64,000 nucleotides of DNA, from NCBI RefSeq assembly GCF_030411995.1, contig NZ_JASNRC010000009.1, forward strand, positions 1 to 64,000, read 5' to 3'. The position numbers and the translations under genes are program-made. Below are positions 57,452-64,000 of this stretch, piece by piece (position 1 is the stretch's first letter; each line of letters begins with the position of its first letter). Source of the stretch: Massilia sp. YIM B02769 (GTDB lineage: Bacteria; Pseudomonadota; Gammaproteobacteria; Burkholderiales; Burkholderiaceae_D). The notes below the pieces were generated by a model that saw only the letters and a program-made list of their open reading frames with translations, did no database searches and was not told the DNA's origin.

Positions 57452-58846
57452 ATGCAGCACTCTTCCAAATCTTCTTCGCCTGCCTCGCCCCTGCGCCTGG
57501 CGGCCCTCGGCCTGATCACCGCGGCGGTCCTGAGCGCCTGCGGCGGTGGCGGCGGCAATCCCGGCGGGGTGGCCGCACCCGGCGCCGGCAGCGGCACGGG
57601 CACGCCGGGCACGGGCGTCACGCCCGGCACCGGTACCGGCACCGGCGGCAGCACCAGCCCGACGACCCCCGCGGCAGCGCCGGCCACGGTGCAGTTCATT
57701 TCGGCCGATCCGAGCGAGAAATCGATTGTGATGCAGGGCCAGGGCGGCATCAACCGGACCGAAACGGCCACCCTGAAGTTCAAGGTGCTGGATGTTTACA
57801 ACCGGCCGCTTGCCGGCCAGGCCGTCAACTTTTCCGTGTCGGTGCCTGCGCTGGTCAGGCTGAACCAGGCGTCGGCGACGACCGATGCGAATGGCGAAGC
57901 CAGCACCACGGTCAATTCCGGCACGGTGCCGACCACCTTCCGCGTCATCGCCACGCTGCCGAACACGGGCGGTACCAGCGGGGCGAACATCTCGACCACG
58001 TCGGATTCGATCGTCGTGACCACCGGCCTGCCGGTGCAGCGCGCCTTCTCCCTCAGCGCGGCCAAGTACAACCTCGAAGGCTGGGCGCACGACAGCAGCC
58101 CGACCCAGCCCGCCACCACCATCCAGGTCCTGGTTGCCGACAACTTCGGCAACCCGGTACCGGACGGCACCCCGGTCATCTTCCAGACCAACATGGGTTC
58201 GGTCGGCTCGTCCGACAAGGGCGGCTGCAATACCGTCAACGGCGGCTGCAGCGTCGACTTCCGTGTGCAGGCGCCGCGCACACCCACCCCGGGCTTGCCG
58301 GCGACCCCGTGCAATACCGGCCCGGGCACGACCCCGGACAATGCCCGTCCGGGCCTGGCGACCATCTGCGCCAGCAGCACCGATGGCGCCACGACGATCT
58401 TCGGCCGGATCAACCTGTTCTTCGGCGACAGCACCGTGGGCAGCGTGTACCTCGACCGGAAGCCCGTCGACATGACCGCAGGCGTGATCGATCTGGGCAC
58501 CCAGGGCTCGGCCGCACCGAAGGTATTCGAGCTGCAGTTCAATGACCTGAACCTGAATCCTTTGCCGTTTGGAACCACCGTCGCGGTGACCAACATGGTG
58601 GGCGGGACGGCGGCGGCGGTCGTGCCGGCGACGGTGCCGAACATCTTCCCGCGTACCGCGGACGGGAAGGAACTCACCGACGCCAATGTGAATACGGCCC
58701 TGGGATCGCGCCATACCTTCTCGGTCTCGAACCCTGCCGGCAAGGACTGCACGGCGCCCCTCACGTCGACCTTCGATGTCACCGTCACCACGCCGGGTAA
58801 CGATGTGACCACGATTCCGTTTAAACTGACGTTCAGCTGCCCATAA
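57452..58846 (+). CDS. Ig-like (Big-1 type) lipoprotein
   Basis: A 464-residue lipoprotein: lipobox LSAC with Cys30, then a Gly/Thr/Pro-rich spacer (about 31-75). At least two bacterial Ig-like repeats follow, with VLDVYNRPLAGQAVNFSV and VLVADNFGNPVPDGTPVIF, as in invasin/intimin domains. Two cysteine pairs (near 280 and 325) may form disulfides. I chose ATG 57452 for its canonical lipid signal. It stands between pilQ and aroKB with its own terminators. It is probably an outer-membrane surface or adhesion protein; a pilus role is only positional. Confidence 0.8.
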   Translation: MQHSSKSSSPASPLRLAALGLITAAVLSACGGGGGNPGGVAAPGAGSGTGTPGTGVTPGTGTGTGGSTSPTTPAAAPATVQFISADPSEKSIVMQGQGGINRTETATLKFKVLDVYNRPLAGQAVNFSVSVPALVRLNQASATTDANGEASTTVNSGTVPTTFRVIATLPNTGGTSGANISTTSDSIVVTTGLPVQRAFSLSAAKYNLEGWAHDSSPTQPATTIQVLVADNFGNPVPDGTPVIFQTNMGSVGSSDKGGCNTVNGGCSVDFRVQAPRTPTPGLPATPCNTGPGTTPDNARPGLATICASSTDGATTIFGRINLFFGDSTVGSVYLDRKPVDMTAGVIDLGTQGSAAPKVFELQFNDLNLNPLPFGTTVAVTNMVGGTAAAVVPATVPNIFPRTADGKELTDANVNTALGSRHTFSVSNPAGKDCTAPLTSTFDVTVTTPGNDVTTIPFKLTFSCP

Positions 58847-58875
58847 GCGGAACACCGCGGCGGGACACCGCAACA

Positions 58876-58912
58876 ACAGGCGGCCAGGCTAGCACTGGCC
58901 GTTTGTCTTTTT
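58876..58912 (+). terminator. Terminator of the Ig-like lipoprotein gene
   Basis: A 12-bp stem, 58876-58887 with 58895-58906 (two G-T pairs), followed by CTTTTT. Confidence 0.85.
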
Positions 58913-58928
58913 AGACGAGCTGAATATC

Positions 58929-60611
58929 GTGCCCGAGGCGTACAGTAACAACATCTTTCTGGTCGGGCTGATGGGGTCCGGCAAGACCACCATTGGCCGG
59001 CTCCTGGCGCGCCGGTTGGGCCGGCGCTTTGTCGATTCCGACCATGCGATCGAGGCCCGCACCGGCGCCTCGATTCCGTGGATCTTCGAGATCGAAGGCG
59101 AGGCGAGCTTTCGCCGCCGCGAAGCCGAGATGATCCGCGAGCTCACCGGCCAGGAAGGCATCGTGCTGGCCACCGGCGGCGGCGCCGTCCTCGACCCCGC
59201 CAGCCGCGCGCTGCTGGCCGAGCGCGGCACCGTGATCTACCTGCGCGCCGGCATCGGCAGCATCCTGCAGCGCACCTCGCACGACAAGAACCGTCCGCTG
59301 CTGCAGACGGCCGACCCGCGCCGCAAGCTCGAGCAGCTACTGGCCCAGCGCGAGCCGCTGTACCGCGAGATCGCGGACCTCGTCATCGATACCGGCCGAC
59401 CTAACGTACAATCGATGGTCCAGACTATCCTAGAACAGCTGGACGCGCTCGCAGCCGGGCGCGCCCGGCGCGCGAAGGCGGCATCGATGAACCAGGCAGC
59501 AGAACACAACGCAACACAACTCACCCTCAACGTGGAGCTCGGCGAGCGCTCGTATCCGATCGCGATCGGGCCCGGCCTGCTGGCCGACCCGGCGGCGCTG
59601 GTGCGCCACGTCGGCGGCCACAAGGCGGCCATCGTCACCAACACCACCGTGGCTCCGCTCTACCTCGAGCGCATCGCCGCGCCGCTGCGCGCGGCCGGCA
59701 AGGAAGTGGTGGAAATCGTCCTGCCGGACGGCGAGGAACACAAGCAGTGGGGCTCGCTGATGGCGGTATTCGACGCCCTGCTGGCCAACAAGTGCGACCG
59801 CAAGACCACGCTCATCGCCCTCGGCGGCGGCGTGATCGGAGACCTGACCGGCTTCGCGGCGGCCAGCTACATGCGCGGCGTGCCCTTCGTGCAGATCCCG
59901 ACGACCCTGCTGGCCCAGGTCGATTCCTCGGTCGGCGGCAAGACCGGCATCAACCACCCGCTCGGCAAGAACATGATCGGCGCCTTCTACCAGCCGCGCG
60001 CGGTGCTGGCCGATACCAGCACCCTCGACACGCTGCCGCCGCGCGAGCTGTCGGCCGGGCTGGCCGAGGTGATCAAGCACGGCGCCATCCTGGATGGCGA
60101 ATTCTTCGACTGGATCGAAGCCAACATCGCACGCCTGGTGGCGCGCGACCCGCAGGCGCTGGCGCATGCGATTGCCCGCTCCTGCGAGATCAAGGCCGAC
60201 GTCGTGCGCAAGGACGAACGCGAAGGCGGCCTGCGCGCGGTGCTGAACTTCGGCCACACTTTCGGCCACGCGATCGAGGCCGGCCTGGGCTACGGCGCCT
60301 GGCTGCATGGCGAAGCGGTCGGCTGCGGCATGGTGATGGCGGCCGACCTGTCGCAGCGCCTCGGCCTGATCGACGCGGCCAGCGTCGCGCGCCTGCGCAA
60401 GCTGGTGGCGGCGGCCGGCCTGCCGGTGGTGGCGCCGGACCTGGGCGCCGAACGCTGGATCGAGCTGATGGAAGTCGACAAGAAGAACGAGGGCGGGGCG
60501 ATCAAGTTCATCTTGCTCAAGCCGCTGGGCAGCCCAAGCATCACGAGCGCGCCGCAGGACGTATTGCGCGCCACGCTGGCCGCCTGCATCGTGCAGGACA
60601 CACCGGAGTGA
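58929..60611 (+). CDS. aroKB: Fused shikimate kinase / 3-dehydroquinate synthase
   Basis: A single 560-residue frame. Residues 1-170 are shikimate kinase, with Walker A GLMGSGKT at 13-20, VDSDHAIE and the glycine loop ATGGGAV. A basic Ala/Arg linker (about 171-190) leads to 3-dehydroquinate synthase (about 195-555), with the NAD loop [11 protein letters not shown] near 300 and the metal site including HGEAVGCG. No stop codon separates the halves. An internal ATG at 59487, with a weak GAAGGC upstream, could also start AroB alone. It supplies chorismate for aromatic amino acids. Start GTG 58929. Confidence 0.92.
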   Translation: MPEAYSNNIFLVGLMGSGKTTIGRLLARRLGRRFVDSDHAIEARTGASIPWIFEIEGEASFRRREAEMIRELTGQEGIVLATGGGAVLDPASRALLAERGTVIYLRAGIGSILQRTSHDKNRPLLQTADPRRKLEQLLAQREPLYREIADLVIDTGRPNVQSMVQTILEQLDALAAGRARRAKAASMNQAAEHNATQLTLNVELGERSYPIAIGPGLLADPAALVRHVGGHKAAIVTNTTVAPLYLERIAAPLRAAGKEVVEIVLPDGEEHKQWGSLMAVFDALLANKCDRKTTLIALGGGVIGDLTGFAAASYMRGVPFVQIPTTLLAQVDSSVGGKTGINHPLGKNMIGAFYQPRAVLADTSTLDTLPPRELSAGLAEVIKHGAILDGEFFDWIEANIARLVARDPQALAHAIARSCEIKADVVRKDEREGGLRAVLNFGHTFGHAIEAGLGYGAWLHGEAVGCGMVMAADLSQRLGLIDAASVARLRKLVAAAGLPVVAPDLGAERWIELMEVDKKNEGGAIKFILLKPLGSPSITSAPQDVLRATLAACIVQDTPE

Positions 60612-60621
60612 GGAGGAGGGG

Positions 60622-61776
60622 ATGATCGACTTCGACTGCAACCTGGCCCCGTATGCCGCGCATTCCTCGAAGTCGCGCGGCCGCAAGTTCGCCGAGCCGG
60701 CGCCCGGTTCGCGCAGCGAGTTCCAGCGCGACCGCGACCGCATCATCCACTCCACCGCCTTCCGCCGGCTCGAATACAAGACCCAGGTCTTCCTGAACCA
60801 CGAGGGCGATCTGTTCCGCACGCGCCTGACGCACTCGATCGAGGTGGCGCAGATCGGCCGCACGCTGGCGCGCAGCCTGCGCCTGAACGAAGACCTGGTC
60901 GAAGCCACGGCGCTGGCGCACGACCTCGGCCACACGCCCTTCGGCCACGTGGGCCAGGACGTGCTGAACGAATGCATGAAGGACTACGGCGGCTTCGAGC
61001 ACAACCTGCAAAGCCTGCGCGTGGTCGACCATCTCGAGGAGCACTACGGCGCCTTCGACGGCCTGAACCTCACCTTCGAGACGCGCGAGGGCATCCTCAA
61101 GCACTGCTCGCTGACCAACGCGCGCCTGCTGGGCGAACTCGGCCAGCGCTTCATCGACAAGACCCAGCCCAGCCTGGAAGCGCAGCTGACCAACCTGGCC
61201 GACGAAATCGCCTACAACAACCACGATATCGACGATGGCCTGCGCTCCGGCCTGTTGACGATGGCGCAGATGGAAGAAGTCGAGCTGTTCGCGCGCCACC
61301 GCCATGCGGTCGAGGCGCAGTATCCGGGCCTGCCGGGGCGGCGTGCGCTGTACGAGACGATCCGCCTGATGATCACGGCGATGACGGCCGACCTGGTCGA
61401 GACCTCGGCCGCGCGCTTGCTGGAAGCGGCGCCGCGCGACATCGAGGACGTGCGCCAGGGGCCGCCGCTGATTCGTTTCTCCGACCGGATGCGTGCCGAG
61501 ACCACTGCCTTGAAGCGCTTCCTGTATGCGAATTTGTACCGGCATTTCCAGGTGAACCGCATGCGCGTAAAGGCGAGCCGCATCGTGCGCGAATTGTTCG
61601 ATGCCTTCATGACGGATCCGGTATTGCTGCCGCCGGATTACCAGGTTGGCGCCGACAAGGTGGGCGCGGTAGATACCTTGAAACAGGCGCGCAAGATTGC
61701 GGACTATATCGCGGGCATGACGGACCGGTATGCGATCCGCGAGCATCGGCGGATTTTTTCGCTCGATACGCTGTAG
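60622..61776 (+). CDS. dgt: Deoxyguanosinetriphosphate triphosphohydrolase-like protein
   Basis: A 384-residue HD-domain enzyme with [15 protein letters not shown] (His) and [13 protein letters not shown] (HD pair), the metal-binding core. It cuts dNTPs to nucleoside and triphosphate. The length and lack of a long insert fit the dGTPase-like type. RBS GAGGAGG lies 3-4 bases before ATG. Its TAG stop codon lies inside a palindromic repeat. Confidence 0.93.
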   Translation: MIDFDCNLAPYAAHSSKSRGRKFAEPAPGSRSEFQRDRDRIIHSTAFRRLEYKTQVFLNHEGDLFRTRLTHSIEVAQIGRTLARSLRLNEDLVEATALAHDLGHTPFGHVGQDVLNECMKDYGGFEHNLQSLRVVDHLEEHYGAFDGLNLTFETREGILKHCSLTNARLLGELGQRFIDKTQPSLEAQLTNLADEIAYNNHDIDDGLRSGLLTMAQMEEVELFARHRHAVEAQYPGLPGRRALYETIRLMITAMTADLVETSAARLLEAAPRDIEDVRQGPPLIRFSDRMRAETTALKRFLYANLYRHFQVNRMRVKASRIVRELFDAFMTDPVLLPPDYQVGADKVGAVDTLKQARKIADYIAGMTDRYAIREHRRIFSLDTL

Positions 61777-61796
61777 GGTGGGTACTCGTACCCACC
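61773..61796 (+). repeat. Single truncated palindromic repeat at the dgt stop
   Basis: GTAGGGTGGGTAC with a GTACCCACC arm; the CGCGG end of the family is missing. The stem centre GTAC/GTAC differs from the other copies but still pairs. Confidence 0.75.
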
Positions 61797-62201
61797 GTGA
61801 TCCGGTGCGCTCGGCTTGAGGTCTTTGGTAGCAAAGAGCGGTTCGCAGGCAAAGGGCGGTTCGCAGCCGAAAGGCGGTTTGGCAAGGCGTGGGGTACGCG
61901 CCGGCTGCGGGGCGGGGCAATTGTTTCGAGTTAATGCATTCGCAGGAGAGGTGGGGGACCCTCTACCCGGGCCCTCTGAAATCCTGTCTCGTTTGGCGTG
62001 TGCATCCTGTCGTATCTTGTCTTTTTTTGGCTCGATTTTTTTCGAGACAAAAAAAGACATAAGGAGCCAGGTTCTACAGCCCGAACGAGACCACTTTTTA
62101 GAGGGCGCTGCGGGAGCACTACCGGCCTGTCGCCGCTACAGCATTGCCAGTGAGATGTTGCTACCGGCGCGCTGTTCCTGCCGCACGGCACCGAGCTGCG
62201 C
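61797..62201. other. Gene-free stretch with tandem repeat and T-rich hairpin
   Basis: Three degenerate 18-bp tandem units start at 61831, 61849 and 61867 (core GCAAAGGGCGGTTCGCAG). A hairpin of 11 + 5 bp pairs 62019-62029 with 62048-62058 and 62031-62035 with 62042-62046; its arms are runs of T and A. I find no gene in this stretch. Confidence 0.6.
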
Positions 62202-62519
62202 ATGAGCACGGAGGCAGGCAATTTCTACGCCCAGGTCGACGGCGACGTCATCGTCCACAAGGGCAAGGCGGTGTCGCCGCGCCAGTTCACCGTCGCCGCC
62301 GCAGGCGAAGCGCGCAACGCCTGGCGCGACGTCTCGATCCGGCGTCCCGGCGACGACCGCTGGCGCATCGCCTCGCACCTGCGGCGCGAATGCGGCGCCG
62401 ACGACGGCAAGAAGCAAAACGTGTCGCCGATGATCGCGATGCGCGAAGTCGCCTCCGCCATGGAAGCCACCCTGAAAACCGCGCAAGGGATCATCGCCGA
62501 AGCGAAGGGATTTGCCTAA
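62202..62519 (+). CDS. Small orphan protein, possibly truncated
   Basis: A 105-residue frame from ATG 62202. Its first 50 residues (FYAQVDGDVIVHKGKAVSPRQF ... RNAWRDV region) look like a short beta domain. Similar-looking text continues in frame upstream of the ATG (ATGALFLPHGTELR) to a TGA just before, without a start codon. So the N-terminus may be lost, or a non-standard start is used. The pattern weakly recalls RAMA-type domains of adenine methylases. No ribosome-binding site is visible. It may be a gene remnant. Confidence 0.45.
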   Translation: MSTEAGNFYAQVDGDVIVHKGKAVSPRQFTVAAAGEARNAWRDVSIRRPGDDRWRIASHLRRECGADDGKKQNVSPMIAMREVASAMEATLKTAQGIIAEAKGFA

Positions 62520-62609
62520 CCGAGGTTCGACCGCCGTCACACGCCTGCGCGCCGCAACGAAGACATCATCGAAAAAATCTCGCAGCTCGATTGAGCGCGG
62601 CGCCCGGAA

Positions 62610-63725
62610 TCAAAATAAACTCGGCCGTCCCAACTCCAGCAGCAGCTTCTTCACCGGCGCCGGCAAGGCCGCCTGGTCGACGTCCGCCAGCTTCCACCAT
62701 ACGAACCCCGGCGGCGTTGCAGGGCGCGCCACAGGCGTCACCTTGTGCGGGAAGATATGCAGCTTGTAGTGCGTGAACACATGCACCAGCGGCAGCAGCG
62801 CCTGTACTTCCTCCAGCTCGCCGAACCGCCCCAGCGCCCCCGCCATGCTGGCCTCCGCAGGCGCCAGCATCGACGGCGCCATGTCTCCCAGCGCCACATG
62901 CCCCTCGACCTCGGGCAGCGACAACAGCCCGCCCCAGATCCCGCTGCCCGGCCGCTGCTCGAGCAGCACCTCGCCCTCGTGCACCACCACCAGCAGGTCC
63001 GCCCGTTTTTCCGGCGACGTCTTTTTCGGTTTGCGTACCGGCAGCTCGGCCGTGCGTCCGGTGGCATACGCCACGCAGCGCGCCTGCAATGGGCAGCGCC
63101 CGCAGTCGGGCTTCGAGCGCGTGCACAGCGTCGCGCCCAGGTCCATCAGCCCCTGCGTGTACGACTCGATGCCTTCCTCCGGCAGCAGCGCGTCCGCACG
63201 CCGCCACAGCGCTTCCTCGACCCGCTTCTCGCCCGGATACTGCTCGACCCCGAACACGCGCGCAAACACGCGCTTCACGTTCCCGTCCAGGATCGCGGCG
63301 CGGGTGCCGTTCGAGAATGCCGTGATGGCCGCCGCGGTCGAGCGTCCGATCCCCGGCAAGTCCGCCAGCAGGGCGGGGTCGCTCGGGAACACGCCGCCGT
63401 ACTCGTTCACCACCCGCTGTGCGCAGGCGTGCAGGTTGCGCGCGCGGGTGTAGTAACCGAGGCCGCTCCAGTAGGTCATCACGTCCTCGACCGGCGCCGC
63501 GGCCAGGTCCTGCACCGTCGGAAAACGCTCCAGGAAGCGCGCGTAGTAGCCCAGTACCGCAGCCACCTGCGTCTGCTGCAGCATGATCTCCGACAGCCAC
63601 ACGCGGTAGGCGTCGCGCGTGTTCTGCCAGGGCAGGGTATGGCGCCCGTGCGCGCGCTGCCAGGCGATCACGGCGTCCGAAAACGTCGGGTCGGCCAGAT
63701 CGTCGAATTCCGTCAAACGCTTCAC
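62610..63725 (-). CDS. mutY: A/G-specific adenine glycosylase MutY
   Basis: A 371-residue base-excision glycosylase that removes adenine opposite 8-oxoguanine. It has SEIMLQQTQV (catalytic Glu), the helix-hairpin-helix LPGIGRSTAAAI, the catalytic Asp in ILDGNVKRV, and an iron-sulfur site CTRSKPDCGRCPLQARC. A NUDIX-like C-terminal domain (about 235-365) recognises 8-oxoG. The start is GTG 63725, overlapping the previous stop by 4 nt. Confidence 0.96.
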   Translation of the reverse strand: MKRLTEFDDLADPTFSDAVIAWQRAHGRHTLPWQNTRDAYRVWLSEIMLQQTQVAAVLGYYARFLERFPTVQDLAAAPVEDVMTYWSGLGYYTRARNLHACAQRVVNEYGGVFPSDPALLADLPGIGRSTAAAITAFSNGTRAAILDGNVKRVFARVFGVEQYPGEKRVEEALWRRADALLPEEGIESYTQGLMDLGATLCTRSKPDCGRCPLQARCVAYATGRTAELPVRKPKKTSPEKRADLLVVVHEGEVLLEQRPGSGIWGGLLSLPEVEGHVALGDMAPSMLAPAEASMAGALGRFGELEEVQALLPLVHVFTHYKLHIFPHKVTPVARPATPPGFVWWKLADVDQAALPAPVKKLLLELGRPSLF

Positions 63726-64000
63726 GCCGCCTCCAGCATGGCCGGCTCGTCGAGCGCCGTGCAGACTGCCGCGCCCAGGTCCAGCACCTGGCGGCGCTGG
63801 CGTTCGAGCTCGCCCTGGCGCGCTTCGAAGGCCGCGATCTTCTGCTCCAGGCTGTCGGTGGCGTCGTGGATGCGCTGGATCGAGGCCAGGCGGTGGCGCA
63901 GTTGCTCCTTGTGCTGGCGGATCTGGGTTTCGAGCGGCGCCATGATCACCTTCAGCCAGGCTTCCACGTCCGCATTCGCGGCGCGGAATACACGGCGTAC
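63722..64000 (-). CDS. Coiled-coil protein, C-terminal end (partial)
   Basis: The last 92 residues of a protein that continues past the right edge; the frame is open to base 64000. The visible part is a Gln/Arg/Glu-rich coiled coil (APLETQIRQHKEQLRHRL). In related betaproteobacteria a dynamin-like GTPase often precedes mutY, and such a tail would fit, but the GTPase part is not visible. It overlaps mutY by 4 nt (GTGA), so the two are co-translated. Confidence 0.65.
   Translation of the reverse strand, partial: VRRVFRAANADVEAWLKVIMAPLETQIRQHKEQLRHRLASIQRIHDATDSLEQKIAAFEARQGELERQRRQVLDLGAAVCTALDEPAMLEAA

Noticed and set aside
59487-60611. aroB as a separate gene
   Set aside because: No stop codon ends aroK, and the internal ATG has only a weak ribosome-binding site, so one fused gene is the simpler reading.

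Overview
The window is GC-rich chromosomal DNA from a betaproteobacterium, most likely Oxalobacteraceae and Massilia-like. The evidence is the gene content and order: tuf then the S10/spc/alpha ribosomal clusters with secY-infA-rpmJ, followed by the engB-hemB / cytochrome c4-resB-ccsA / msrPQ / lysA-cyaY / ponA-pilMNOPQ-aroKB order of beta chromosomes. Genus is inferred from protein character, not from a search.

Layout. 1-678: end of tuf and rpsJ, each followed by a hairpin. 679-9800: an island that splits rpsJ from the rest of the S10 operon. It holds a small membrane-protein gene and a convergent minus-strand operon read terD, ATP-grasp, PRTase-TRSP, HAD phosphatase, StiP/PRTase-PELOTA, HpcH-type aldolase, terA-like, membrane protein. 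9801-9877: tRNA-Val(GAC). 10155-24268: rplC to rplQ, 28 translation, secretion and transcription genes all on the plus strand. 24415-30073: dsbD, a lipoprotein, a Spy/CpxP-like protein and an OmpR/EnvZ-type two-component pair. 30233-37510: an RND efflux pair, a TonB-like orphan and a Tat-exported tyrosinase. 37769-45547: hemB, engB, cytochrome c4, the System II cytochrome c assembly genes resB and ccsA, and msrPQ. 45580-52227: a DUF4153 membrane protein, lysA, lptM, cyaY and penicillin-binding protein 1A. 52228-63725: pilMNOPQ, an Ig-like lipoprotein, a fused aroK-aroB, dgt, an orphan fragment and mutY, ending in a partial coiled-coil gene.

How the genes work together. Most of the window is core: ribosome synthesis, SecY export, periplasmic thiol and methionine-sulfoxide repair (DsbD, MsrPQ), cytochrome c maturation, cell-wall synthesis and type IV pilus assembly. 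The least understood unit is the Ter island. Five enzyme genes for a predicted nucleoside-like metabolite overlap one another and terA by 4-23 nt, behind terD and an attenuator-like double hairpin. It matches the Ter-linked biosynthetic module predicted by comparative genomics, but its product is unknown and its place inside the S10 operon is unusual.

Other notable signals: a dispersed palindromic repeat family (nine copies, four in inverted pairs) whose stems covary; a 12-bp inverted repeat that would bury the ribosome-binding site of msrP; a tRNA-Val with C instead of U at position 33; and an uninterrupted aroK-aroB frame. No insertion sequence, prophage or CRISPR array was seen.
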